A DNA stretch of 64,000 bases, from positions 28,418-92,417 of the forward strand of contig CANSDP010000004.1 of the NCBI GenBank assembly GCA_947645675.1, given 5' to 3'. The notes under the pieces are model-generated. The model worked only from the letters and a program-made list of their open reading frames with translations. It had not been told where the DNA came from and did not search any database. This DNA is from an uncultured Bacillota bacterium (GTDB lineage Bacteria > Bacillota > Clostridia > Oscillospirales > Oscillospiraceae). The position numbers were made by a program, and so were the translations under genes. Within the stretch, counting starts at the first letter, position 1; the number at the start of each line of letters is the position of its first letter. Positions 51,354 to 60,152 of the stretch are shown here, piece by piece.

Positions 51354-53663
51354 TTATTCGTTCAATTTCACCTCCACCGTCCCGTACAGGTCGGTGCGGT
51401 AGATCTCGGCCCCAATGTTGTTCAGACGGACCAGGGTGTCCCAGTCTGGGTGGCCGTATTTGTTGTTCCGTCCCACAGAAATCAGCGCCAGCTCAGGCCG
51501 GACGGCCTCCAGCAGCTCCGGCGTGTTGGAGGTATTGGAGCCATGGTGCCCGGCCACCAGCACCTCGACATCAGGCAGGGGGACGGTCTCCGTCAGTCGC
51601 CGTTCCCCCTCCTCCTCCATGTCGCCGGTAATCAGCACGTCCAGCGCCTTATGGGAGGCCAGAACGGTCAGTCCCAGCTCGTTGACATTCTTCCCGGCCA
51701 GCATGGGCGGAAAAACGGCAATCGTGTCCGCCCGGGATGGCCGGAACCAGGCCGTCTCCTGGACAAAGCGCACCGGGACTCCCCTCTCCACGGCGGCGGC
51801 GATGATCTCCGCCCGGAGGGGGCTGTCCTCCTCCACATCGGGCAGGACGATCTCCCCCACGTCGATCCGCCGCAGAAGCTGGGGAATACCGTTGGCGTGG
51901 TCGGCGTGGTAGTGAGATACCACCAGAAGGTCCAGGCCGCTCCGGCCCACCGCCTGGAGGTAGTTGGCGGCGATGTCTCCGGGGTTGTCCATACTGTCCC
52001 CGCCGCAGTCCACCAGGGTAAGATAGTGCCCGGACCGCAGCAGCACGCTCTGTCCCTGGCCGGTGTCCAGCACTGTCACCCCCATGTCTCCCAGATAGAA
52101 GGACTGCCGGGTGAGCGCCATAGCCAGGGCAAGTCCCACCCCTCCGGCGGCCAGGGGCATCCAGACGGGCCGCTTGCCCTTCATCCGCACCGAGACCAGA
52201 ATCAGGGCGTAGACCAGCACCAGCCAGGCCCGGTAATAGACCGACTCCAACGGCAGCGCGGCCAGCGCCGGCCTGGACAGCAGGTCGATCACCCACTGAA
52301 GATAGCGGACCAGACCTGTAAAGGGAATTGCCAGTACAGCCGCAGCACCGGGCAGGACAAGCGCCAGCGCCCCCACGCCCAGCCCGCCCAGAAACAGAAT
52401 GCCGATGGCCCACAGTGTCATCAGGTTGGACAGGGGCGAGATCAGGGAGATCATATTGAAATGGAGGGCCACCAGGGACATTGTCAGCACCGACGCCCCC
52501 AGGGTGGCGGAGAGGGTGGAGACCACAAAATAGGGCCCCGCCCGAAGATACCGCACCACCCGGCTCTTGGGCTTCTTCCACCCGTCCAGGCGGAACACCT
52601 TCATCAGCCAGTCCTGTACCCGGTCGGACACCAGCAGAATGCCCGCCACCGATGTGAAGGACAGCTGTAAGCCGATGTGGGCGGCGGAAAAGGGGTTGAC
52701 CCACAGCAGAACCAGGAGGGCCAGGGACAGCGCTGTGGGCCCGTCCCGCTCCCGGTTCAGCAGAGGCGCGAACTGGAGCATGAGCACCATCACTGCCGCC
52801 CGAAGCACTGAAGGCGTATTTCCCGCAATGCCGCAGAACAAAATCACCCATAAAATGGTGAAAAAGGCTGTGGACCGCCTCCCTTGGCCCAGCAGATAGG
52901 TGAGCAGGCTGGACAGAAAGGCCAGGTGCATCCCGGACACCGCCACCGTGTGGCTCAGTCCGGTGCGCTGGAGGGATGTGGTGAACTGGTCGGTAAGGTT
53001 GTCCCGGTTTCCCGTCACCAGGGCCCGGACAAAGCCGGAGGCCTCCTCCGGAAAGGCCGTATCAATGCCCTCCTTCAGTGCCTTAGACCCGTAAGCCGCC
53101 CAATACTGAGGCACGGTCTTTTCCCCGCGCAGAATCTCCAGCCGCCCGTAGGCCCTGGCTCGGAGGAAGATGCCCTTCGCGGTATAATAGGTGATCTTCT
53201 CTCCGGAAAAGGTTCGGTCCCCCAGGGTACAGTGGGCCACCGTTCCGATCCGGTCGCCGGGCCGCAGGTCTGCCCCCTGCTCGTCAGTGTAGAGTATGGC
53301 GGACACCTTGGCCCAGCCCTCCGTCTCCGCCTGGACCACCACAGTGTAGCCGCCGTACTCCCCCGCCTGGGGCCAGTCGGCCACCACGGCGGAGAGGCGG
53401 ACCGTCCTGCCGTCCAGGTCCCGGGCGGGCTGAAAGAACACCGACATATAAAGGGCGGTCCACAGCAGTCCCACCGACAGCCCGGACAGAATCAGCACCG
53501 CCCGCGTCCGGGCGTGTCCCTTTTCTCGGACCAGCAGGCCCGTCAGGACCGCCGCCAGGGCCAGCGCCCCGCCCAGCGGAAGCAGGAGCGGGTCCAGCTC
53601 ACCATAGACCGCCCCAAATACAGCGGCGGCAAAGGAGAAGGCAAATGTGGCCAGTATCCGCAT
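51354..53663 (-). CDS. comEC: DNA internalization competence protein ComEC/Rec2
   Basis: 769 aa. A DUF4131 N-terminal part, a multi-helix competence domain (about 200-480, with HTVAVSGMHLAFL) and a C-terminal metallo-beta-lactamase-like domain with VVSHYHADHANGIPQLL and VAGHHGSNTSNTPE. It forms the channel that takes single-stranded DNA across the membrane. The ATG has GGAGGGGAG upstream. Full length and apparently intact. The mobile element begins within about 60 bp upstream of its start. Confidence 0.95.
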   Translation of the reverse strand: MRILATFAFSFAAAVFGAVYGELDPLLLPLGGALALAAVLTGLLVREKGHARTRAVLILSGLSVGLLWTALYMSVFFQPARDLDGRTVRLSAVVADWPQAGEYGGYTVVVQAETEGWAKVSAILYTDEQGADLRPGDRIGTVAHCTLGDRTFSGEKITYYTAKGIFLRARAYGRLEILRGEKTVPQYWAAYGSKALKEGIDTAFPEEASGFVRALVTGNRDNLTDQFTTSLQRTGLSHTVAVSGMHLAFLSSLLTYLLGQGRRSTAFFTILWVILFCGIAGNTPSVLRAAVMVLMLQFAPLLNRERDGPTALSLALLVLLWVNPFSAAHIGLQLSFTSVAGILLVSDRVQDWLMKVFRLDGWKKPKSRVVRYLRAGPYFVVSTLSATLGASVLTMSLVALHFNMISLISPLSNLMTLWAIGILFLGGLGVGALALVLPGAAAVLAIPFTGLVRYLQWVIDLLSRPALAALPLESVYYRAWLVLVYALILVSVRMKGKRPVWMPLAAGGVGLALAMALTRQSFYLGDMGVTVLDTGQGQSVLLRSGHYLTLVDCGGDSMDNPGDIAANYLQAVGRSGLDLLVVSHYHADHANGIPQLLRRIDVGEIVLPDVEEDSPLRAEIIAAAVERGVPVRFVQETAWFRPSRADTIAVFPPMLAGKNVNELGLTVLASHKALDVLITGDMEEEGERRLTETVPLPDVEVLVAGHHGSNTSNTPELLEAVRPELALISVGRNNKYGHPDWDTLVRLNNIGAEIYRTDLYGTVEVKLNE

Positions 53664-53718
53664 GCAATCTCCCCTCCCGCGTCTCTTTCCAAAAGGGTAC
53701 CATGTTTCGAAGGAAAAT

Positions 53719-55410
53719 TCAAGCTCTCTCTGACTTTGCCCTCCCCAAAAGCATTACCGTCTCCATATGGTTATCATTGTCCAAACTCAAATCCATGTCC
53801 TGCTCAATGATGGGAAGTCTGAACTTGATGGATTTCAGCCATTGCCCGTTGGGCTGGCGCTCCTCATAAATCTGGATTTCCGAAATCAATGCCTCAATCA
53901 ATTGCCGCCGTTCCACCTCGTTCATTACTGCATACAGCTTTTCAAAATAAATCAAAATTTTGTAGATGTTATCCCCGGTCAGCTTTTCCGCCTCAATGGC
54001 CTGCTTTTTGGCCCGGGCGGTGATAAGCTGTGACTCAATCTCTTCAATCCTATCGTACATCTTGTAAAGCCGGCCGTCAAGGTCGGCTTTTCGTTTGATG
54101 TAGTGCCGGTCGTCCGGGTCAAGGCCGTCTATTTCCTCCATCAGCTTGGACTTAATGGAATAGCTCTGGCGCAGTTGCTTTTCGTAGTTGGCAATTTCCT
54201 GGTCGATAGCGGCGGTGTCTACCTTCATATTGATTTTTTCCTGCATCATGGCCGCAAACTTGGGATTGCTTACCAGCTTGACAATGACCTCAGCCACAGC
54301 ATCATCCAACAGTTCCTCCCGGATTTGCTTACGGTAATCGCATTTGTGTCCCCGCTGCATGGTACGGTGTTTGCACCCATAGTAGAAAAAATCTTTATAC
54401 TTTGTCCCATCTTTTTTATATTTGACGCTCTTGTTGGCATACATACCAGCCCCACAGATGGGACACTTTACAATTCCGGTGAGCAAATGGGTCCGCTCGT
54501 TTTGTCCTTTGTTCACATGTTCGTATTTCTTAGCTTGGGCCAGTAGCTTCACTTGGGCCATCTGCCAGACATCCTCAGATACAATCCCCTCATGCAGGCC
54601 GTCCACCAGCAAGTAGTTATCCTGCTCCACAAGGCGATAGTCGTTTCTGGTGCCGTGAACTTTCTCCGTCCGTCGCCGCCCGTAAGCGATTTTTCCGCAA
54701 TAGACAGGATTTTTCAAAATCAGGCGGATAAGATGGGCATCAAACAGAGGGTTTTTCCCGTTTTGCCTCTGTATCTTGCGGATACCGTGATTTTCCAGAT
54801 ACTTTGAAATTCCATTTGCGCCAGTGTCAGTAGTGGTGTATTGCTCAAATATAACGCGAATGGCCTCGGCCTCTTCTTCGTTAATCTCCAGGCTGCCGTC
54901 TACAAGGCGATAGCCATAGGGCGCAAAACCCCCATTCCAGCGGCCTTCCCTAGCTTTCTGGATACGGCCCTCCATGGTTTGGACACGGATGTTTTCCCGT
55001 TCGATTTCAGCCACAGCGGAGAGGACAGAAATCATCAACTTCCCGGCATCCTTGGAGGAATCAATACCATCCTCTACGCAAATCAGGTTCACCCCAAAGT
55101 CCTGCATGATTTGCAGAGTGGAGAGAACATCTGCGGCGTTTCTGCCAAAGCGGGAGAGTTTGAATACCAAAACAAAGGAAACGCCGTCTTTCCCGGATTT
55201 GATATCCTCCATCATCTGGCTGAACTGCATTCTGCCCTCGATAGATTTTCCGGATTTGCCTGCATCCTCATATTCTCCAACGATCTCATAATTGTTGAAG
55301 TCTGCGAACGCTTTCATTCTGGCCTTTTGAGCATCCAGAGAGTAGCCATCGATCTGCATGGTAGTGGATACTCTGGTGTAGATATAAACCTTCTCTTTTT
55401 CTTTGCGCAT
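53719..55410 (-). CDS. Large serine recombinase (integrase)
   Basis: 563 aa. The resolvase domain (about 6-150) has the catalytic Ser in YTRVSTTMQ and the LSRFGRNAADVL arginine segment. A recombinase domain (about 165-270) is followed by a zinc ribbon with CPICGAGM and later CKH/C residues (about 314-360). A coiled-coil stretch (about 385-470) and a C-terminal tail complete it. It integrates and excises the element through short att sites. The promoter is at 55499-55527, and the leader carries a strong hairpin. Confidence 0.95.
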   Translation of the reverse strand: MRKEKEKVYIYTRVSTTMQIDGYSLDAQKARMKAFADFNNYEIVGEYEDAGKSGKSIEGRMQFSQMMEDIKSGKDGVSFVLVFKLSRFGRNAADVLSTLQIMQDFGVNLICVEDGIDSSKDAGKLMISVLSAVAEIERENIRVQTMEGRIQKAREGRWNGGFAPYGYRLVDGSLEINEEEAEAIRVIFEQYTTTDTGANGISKYLENHGIRKIQRQNGKNPLFDAHLIRLILKNPVYCGKIAYGRRRTEKVHGTRNDYRLVEQDNYLLVDGLHEGIVSEDVWQMAQVKLLAQAKKYEHVNKGQNERTHLLTGIVKCPICGAGMYANKSVKYKKDGTKYKDFFYYGCKHRTMQRGHKCDYRKQIREELLDDAVAEVIVKLVSNPKFAAMMQEKINMKVDTAAIDQEIANYEKQLRQSYSIKSKLMEEIDGLDPDDRHYIKRKADLDGRLYKMYDRIEEIESQLITARAKKQAIEAEKLTGDNIYKILIYFEKLYAVMNEVERRQLIEALISEIQIYEERQPNGQWLKSIKFRLPIIEQDMDLSLDNDNHMETVMLLGRAKSERA

Positions 55411-55437
55411 GATAACCTCACATTTCCTGTTATCCGA

Positions 55438-55472
55438 TTACTGATGGAGAGATATTTTCTCTCCATCAGTAA
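55438..55472 (-). promoter_or_regulatory. Perfect 15-bp inverted repeat in the recombinase leader
   Basis: TTACTGATGGAGAGA and its complement are separated by 5 bases. The repeat lies between the promoter and the start codon of the recombinase gene. There is no T-run, so it is more likely an operator or an mRNA structure than a terminator. Confidence 0.6.
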
Positions 55473-55498
55473 GTTTGGACATACATATCACGTTTATG

Positions 55499-55527
55499 AT
55501 TATATCATACTGCAACCGTCTTTTCAA
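55499..55527 (-). promoter_or_regulatory. Promoter of the recombinase gene
   Basis: On the minus strand: TTGAAA (55527-55522), a 17-bp spacer and TATAAT (55504-55499). It overlaps the end of the small gene at 55505. Confidence 0.75.
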
Positions 55528-55690
55528 TATTGGATTTATGGGGCTGACAGCTTTTTTTGTCAGCTCCAATCCCGGTCTGATAAACGCTTGGAAAGGGCAT
55601 ATCATCTAGCCCCAAGTCCGATGCATACTTCTCAATCAGATTTGCCAGCAATGTGGCAAGTCCACTCCATTCATCGGCCAAGGGCATTCT
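55505..55690 (-). CDS. Small protein following the relaxase
   Basis: 61 aa from the ATG at 55690 (an upstream TTG at 55699 would give 64 aa). It overlaps the relaxase stop. Helical first half with LANLIEKYASDLGLDDMP. No recognised domain. Small proteins of this kind often follow mob genes in clostridial elements, but I cannot give a function. Confidence 0.55.
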   Translation of the reverse strand, partial: RMPLADEWSGLATLLANLIEKYASDLGLDDMPFPSVYQTGIGADKKSCQPHKSNIEKTVAV

Positions 55691-56642
55691 TTGCGCCAAC
55701 CTCCTTCTGTGTCAGTGTAGAACTCTGCTGATACGCCTGCAAAACCTCTGGCGGCACATTCTCCACCGCCCGTTTTAAATCCTCAAATTCCTGAAGCTGC
55801 TGTGCCACTTCCAGGCGGTGCTTGACACTCTCCCGGCTGGTGTCATCCTTCTTTTTCAAGGCAGCGTTTTCGGCCTGGAGGTCTTTGTAGGCGGCATCAT
55901 ACTTCCGTAATTTCGTCTGCATCCGCTCTACGCCGGGAATATACTGCTCCAGCAGCGCCTCAATCTCAGTACTTTTCTTTTTGGCGTTAAGGGGATTGAC
56001 CTCTCCCAACAGCTGCAACAGCATATCCCGCTGACGGTTGAGGTGGGTCGCCTCCTTGAACAGCCGGGGCGGGATATGCGTCCTGCCGGTTTCACTGGCG
56101 CTCTCACCGCGCTCCAGGTCAGGCCATTTCTTTACCATGTGCTTCCAGAATTCATCCTGCCACCAAGTCAGTTTTTTCTTGTTGCCCACAATGTCCTTAG
56201 CACTCAGCCGCCCGTCCGCTGTTAGAGGGACAAAAGAAAGGTGCATATGGGGTGTTTTCTCGTCCATATGCACCACGGCGGATATAATTGAGTCTTTCGA
56301 CTGATGTTTTTCTATGAAACGGACGGCTTCCTCGAAGAATTCTCTGATTTCCGCTTTCTTTTTGCCCTTGAAGAATTCCGGACTGGCCGTCACCAACGTC
56401 TCCACCACCCGAACGCTGTCCTTGCGGATACGGCATTTGGCCTCGGCAATCTGCCGCTCCGCCTCCGCACGGTATTTCCGTTCGGGCTGAACAAGATGGA
56501 AGTTGAGGTGGCTCCGGCTGGTGTCCACATCGGGATTACTGGCGTACTTCTCCTTGGTACGCTCATTGTGGGCCTCGATGTGGCCGATCTCCGGCCCCTT
56601 GTACTTGGCGAAGCGGAGAATGGCGTACTGCGGTTTCAGCAT
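55671..56642 (-). CDS. MobV-family relaxase (Pre/Mob)
   Basis: 323 aa. Motif I is in NPDVDTSRSHLNFHL and the metal-binding motif III is HMDEKTPHMHLSFVP. The C-terminal half (about 225-323) is a coiled coil, as usual. It nicks oriT and pilots the strand into a recipient using the transfer machinery of another element. Its ATG overlaps the stop of the short upstream gene. A matching oriT-like site is at 60286-60324. Confidence 0.94.
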   Translation of the reverse strand: MLKPQYAILRFAKYKGPEIGHIEAHNERTKEKYASNPDVDTSRSHLNFHLVQPERKYRAEAERQIAEAKCRIRKDSVRVVETLVTASPEFFKGKKKAEIREFFEEAVRFIEKHQSKDSIISAVVHMDEKTPHMHLSFVPLTADGRLSAKDIVGNKKKLTWWQDEFWKHMVKKWPDLERGESASETGRTHIPPRLFKEATHLNRQRDMLLQLLGEVNPLNAKKKSTEIEALLEQYIPGVERMQTKLRKYDAAYKDLQAENAALKKKDDTSRESVKHRLEVAQQLQEFEDLKRAVENVPPEVLQAYQQSSTLTQKEVGAKNALGR

Positions 56643-56857
56643 TATTTGCCCCTCCTCTGCTGCCAGACCAGATCAAATCCCAACACATCGGCCAGCTGAA
56701 TGGCCTCAATGTACCGCAGCGAAACCCGCTACAATTTGGCGGAGAGATTGGACACGCTGTCGCTCCAGCCGTGTTCAGTGGCGAGCATATCTACAACCTC
56801 CTGCATGGTGTACCCGGCGCGGACGATCTGCGCTTTGATTTCATTTCTGATGTTCAA
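56642..56857 (-). pseudogene. Small helix-turn-helix (LLM-type) protein gene with an internal TAG
   Basis: Read from a TTG at 56857 with AGGAGG 6 bp upstream. The frame gives NIRNEIKAQIVRAGYTMQEV, continues to SVSNLSAKL, meets TAG at 56731-56729, then continues RVSLRYIEAIQLADVLGFDLVW to TAA at 56642. The part after the stop is the conserved second half of this small family, in which the stop position is normally a sense codon (typically Gln). One base change from CAG explains it. It directly precedes the relaxase, whose ATG overlaps its final stop. Confidence 0.7.
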
Positions 56858-57204
56858 TAAAGACCTCCTGATTTCTACGTGGTTGTCACGCAATAGAAGC
56901 ACCTACCGATTTCGTGCCTCCGAGTGACTTTTGTTGAAATGATGAAAATACCTGAAAAATCGGAAAGTTTGTTTACGCTTTCGAGAAGCACGGTTCCGTA
57001 AAATTCATTCTCGACTGCATCAAAAAGTTTGCGGATTTAAAAATGTCGAAGTTTTAGCGACAAAGGTGACCTACTATATTACCCCGTCCACATTACCGCT
57101 GAAAAATCTACCGCTGGCCGCAAAAGAAGCGTACATTGCGTACATGAGTACGGCGGTGTACGCTTGTACGCATTGTACGGGTGATTTCGGGTCAATGTCT
57201 ATTT
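56858..57204. other. Gap with clustered GTAC half-sites
   Basis: 347 bp without a gene. AT-rich on the left. Between 57129 and 57179 lie two GCGTACA units (57129, 57138), then TGTACGC at 57157 and 57165 and TGTACGG at 57174, that is, direct repeats in inverted arrangement. This is the layout of a protein-binding region such as a replication origin or a partition or operator site. It is just downstream of the helicase gene. Confidence 0.5.
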
Positions 57205-58542
57205 TCAAAAATGCGGTATCAGCACTTGCAAGCCGGTAAAACCTCTGGAGCGCCTGCCGTTGCCGATGTAGATGTTGTTGGTGTGGCTGATGCCGTAGCT
57301 TCCGGCGTTCTGAGTGAGATAGTTGCAGAAACTTTTCATGGAAAGAGCGTTGTAGGCATTGTCCTCACACCACAGCTTGTAGGCGGCGTACAAGTCTTTG
57401 GAGCTGGAAGCGGCGTCCGGCTGAAAGGCGATGTATCCGGTGGACTGCATGAACTCAACGATGTTGTTGCCGTCCGCCACCGCCGCTTTCATATTTTCCT
57501 GGGCCTGCTGGCTGATAGTAAAACGATAGTTGTTGACAATCAACCGCCGCAACCCCTCCAGCGCCCACAGAAAGATACCCTCTGCCTCACCGCACATTTT
57601 TTCCGCGATGAATGGGTCATCCACCCGGTTAGCTGGACGTTCTTTGGCAGTCAGAATGATTTGACGCCGAAAGAAGCCAACACTCCGGTTATAGAGGGAG
57701 TGGAGTGTTCCATTGCCCAGGCCAATGAAGCGGACATACAGTTGGCCTTGATAGCTCTGCCTGCCCTTCTTCTCCAAATCCATAGGAAGCTCAGCGGTGA
57801 CAATAGCCTTGATGTGATTGGTCTGGGGCAGAGCCTCCAGCTTCATATCATCGTCCACCATCAGCAGCTCATGCTCCAGGTCGGCGCGGGCAAATGGGTT
57901 TGTTTCCACCTTGGCGATACTGCCGGTGTTCATGTTCTGCCCCAGCAGGGAGCGAAGGACCAGACCCAGACGAGATTTTCCTTCGCCGCCTCTGCCGGTG
58001 ATGATGAGCATCTTTTGTCCCTTAGTGGAGGGAATGAGGCAGTAGCCCATAAATTCCTGGAGAGTCAGAATGTCGTCCGGTTCCAACAAGTCCGCCAGGA
58101 ACGCCAGCCACTTCAACGGCGGCGGAGCGTCCGGTGCATAGCGGACCGGCAGGCGGTTGATACAGAAATCCTTTGCCTCTGAAAATGTGCCGTTAAGAAA
58201 AAATGTACCGTTGGCAACGTGTATCCTGTCCTGAAAGATCGGCAGGGGCGGCGACCAGCACTCCACCCGCAGAGCGTCCAGCAAGTTTACCGCCCGCTTC
58301 GCCACGCCGGAGGTGACATAGGGCTTGATGCGGTCCAAGATTTTCTTTTTCAGCATCGTTTCATCCGTCACCCGCCCCTCCGTGGGGAAGAACGCATCGT
58401 GGATGCAGAGCATGGGATGATCTTGCAGAAATTCCTCGCTGAACAGGACTTCATTGATCTTCTTGCCGTCGAACCAGGCGGGCCAGTCCTCCATCCCTGG
58501 CGGCAGGCGGGCGGCGTGATTTGTTGTTTCATAGTTGTTCAA
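57205..58542 (-). CDS. SF3/D5-type replicative helicase (phage/plasmid primase-helicase family)
   Basis: About 445 aa. P-loop GRGGEGKSRL, Walker B-like ELLMVDDDM and the upstream D5-N region (PLKWLAFLADLLEPDDILTLQEFMGY) match helicases of the D5/P4 type, which unwind the origin of plasmids, phages and mobile elements. No primase domain is fused. GGAGGA abuts the ATG at 58548 with no spacing, while the TTG two codons later (58542) is 7 bp away, so the TTG is the more likely start. Confidence 0.88.
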   Translation of the reverse strand: MNNYETTNHAARLPPGMEDWPAWFDGKKINEVLFSEEFLQDHPMLCIHDAFFPTEGRVTDETMLKKKILDRIKPYVTSGVAKRAVNLLDALRVECWSPPLPIFQDRIHVANGTFFLNGTFSEAKDFCINRLPVRYAPDAPPPLKWLAFLADLLEPDDILTLQEFMGYCLIPSTKGQKMLIITGRGGEGKSRLGLVLRSLLGQNMNTGSIAKVETNPFARADLEHELLMVDDDMKLEALPQTNHIKAIVTAELPMDLEKKGRQSYQGQLYVRFIGLGNGTLHSLYNRSVGFFRRQIILTAKERPANRVDDPFIAEKMCGEAEGIFLWALEGLRRLIVNNYRFTISQQAQENMKAAVADGNNIVEFMQSTGYIAFQPDAASSSKDLYAAYKLWCEDNAYNALSMKSFCNYLTQNAGSYGISHTNNIYIGNGRRSRGFTGLQVLIPHF

Positions 58543-58619
58543 TTGCATTCCTCCGTAAAAAGATTGGCGTTTTCATTTGCCTATCTCAATATACGGAAAA
58601 ACCGGTGATTGCCCCTGTT

Positions 58620-58668
58620 TTTTGCAGAACTGACCGGAAAATAAAAATCAGTCCGGAAAATTTGCAGA
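58620..58668. repeat. Paired direct repeats upstream of the divergent regulator and helicase genes
   Basis: TTTGCAGAA at 58620 and 58660 encloses CCGGAAAAT at 58633 and 58652, in the 200-bp region between the divergent helicase and XRE genes. A binding site for the XRE protein is plausible. Confidence 0.4.
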
Positions 58669-58751
58669 AATGCAAACTCCGAACCGACATAATTCACGTT
58701 TTATTGCGGAAATGCCGTGATAAAATCAAGAATACGACAAGGAGGTGCGTA

Positions 58752-59552
58752 ATGACAGAATATTTACCAGGAAAGATAGGCCAGCGGCTTGCAGAACTGC
58801 GGGAGCAGCAGGGCCTGACAAAAGAAGAATTGGCGGAACGGGTGGGCGTCAGTACATCCACCCTCAGTCGGTTGGAGAATGGTCAAATACAGAAATTCAG
58901 TGATGAGGTGTTGACTGCCCTGGTGCGAGAATTTAACGTGTCCGCCGACTTTCTGCTGGGCCTGACGAATATCCCTGACCGAAAGAATTATGATATTGGG
59001 GAGTTGGGCCTGTCGGTGCTTGCAGCGAGAAACCTCTACACTCAAAGAGTCAACACGGATGTTGTCAATTTAATGCTGGAGCATCCCAGGTTTGCCGCAC
59101 TGACCGCTATGATTGCTCAATATTTTGATGATACCCTGGCGGCAGGCGTTGCCGCACAAAACCAGATTTTTGCCTCCATGAGTGAGCTGCTTATAGGGCA
59201 GGGACAGCGGGAAGCGGCCCAGGCGGCAAGCCTGTCCAGGACGCCGCCGCATCAGGTGGAGCTGACAAAAATTCAGAACACCTTTATGGCAATGCTGCGA
59301 GAAATGAAGCGGGACATGGAATCCACCTTGGCAGAGAAGCAGACAGCAACAAAGGAAATCGTAGCACAGATGATGGCGGAATTAACAAAGGGGCAGGACA
59401 AGCCCTTGACTGAAATCACACCGGAGCAGATGACAGACGCAATTTTACATACGGTGGACACCACGGTTTTTGACCCGGACAAGCTGGTGGACTTCCGGTC
59501 TGGCGTTGTTTCTCTATTTGAAAATCTTCCCAAGGCAGCGCATGAGCAATGA
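58752..59552 (+). CDS. XRE-family regulator of the mobile element
   Basis: 266 aa from the ATG at 58752 with AAGGAGGTG upstream. The N-terminal helix-turn-helix (about 8-65) includes LTKEELAERVGVSTSTLSRLEN and ends FNVSADFLLGLTN. A long helical region (about 80-266) has coiled-coil character around 175-215 and no catalytic motif. Its last 11 bp overlap the sigma-factor gene, so the two are made together. Likely controls the divergent helicase operon. Confidence 0.88.
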   Translation: MTEYLPGKIGQRLAELREQQGLTKEELAERVGVSTSTLSRLENGQIQKFSDEVLTALVREFNVSADFLLGLTNIPDRKNYDIGELGLSVLAARNLYTQRVNTDVVNLMLEHPRFAALTAMIAQYFDDTLAAGVAAQNQIFASMSELLIGQGQREAAQAASLSRTPPHQVELTKIQNTFMAMLREMKRDMESTLAEKQTATKEIVAQMMAELTKGQDKPLTEITPEQMTDAILHTVDTTVFDPDKLVDFRSGVVSLFENLPKAAHEQ

Positions 59553-60111
59553 GGAACTCTGCGTACTTGCGAAAGGCGGAGATACAGACGCCCGGAACCA
59601 ACTGCTGGAAAATAATCTGGCCTTCATTCAACGACAGGCCAATCAATTCATTGAACGATATGGTGGTAATCGTCTTGATGTGGACGACCTCATTCAAGAG
59701 GGGTGCTTCGGCCTGATAGAGGCAATCGACCGCTTTGACCCGGAGCGCGGTACGAAATTTCTGACCTACGCCGTCTGGTGGATCAGGAAATTCATGCAGG
59801 AGTCGGTCAGCATCGTCACTGCATCTGATGAAATTAGCCTGGATGAGTTGGAGGATTTTTCTCTTCCGCAGGCTTATGGAAAATCCCCGGAGCAAATTGT
59901 TCTGCAAGCAGAAACCTACGCTGAACTGCACGAGGGCCTGCGACAAATTTCCGCCAGGGAGCGGACTTATCTGCTCTACCGCTACGGTTTTACCGATGGG
60001 GACGAACATCCCATTCCAGACACAGCGGCGCACTTCCGGTTGACAGTGAAGCGGGCGCAGAAAACGGAACAAGCCGCACTGAACGATTTGCGGCGCAGGC
60101 TGCCACATTGA
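59542..60111 (+). CDS. Sigma-70 family RNA polymerase sigma factor
   Basis: 189 aa from the ATG at 59542. Region 2 is clear: NQLLENNLAFIQRQANQFI, DVDDLIQEGCFGLIEAIDRFDPERG, KFLTYAVWWIRKFMQ. Region 4 (about 140-185) is shorter, with RERTYLLYRYGFTDG and a degenerate helix-turn-helix. Such small sigma factors occur on clostridial mobile elements and may direct element-specific transcription. It overlaps the XRE gene by 11 bp. Confidence 0.88.
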   Translation: MSNEELCVLAKGGDTDARNQLLENNLAFIQRQANQFIERYGGNRLDVDDLIQEGCFGLIEAIDRFDPERGTKFLTYAVWWIRKFMQESVSIVTASDEISLDELEDFSLPQAYGKSPEQIVLQAETYAELHEGLRQISARERTYLLYRYGFTDGDEHPIPDTAAHFRLTVKRAQKTEQAALNDLRRRLPH

Positions 60112-60152
60112 CGCCGCTGCGGCGGGACGAGAGACGAGGGACGGGGGCTGTA

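Noticed and set aside
56700..56927. Plus-strand open frames opposite the small HTH gene
   Set aside because: The minus-strand reading has a ribosome binding site and family-like sequence; the plus-strand reading has neither.
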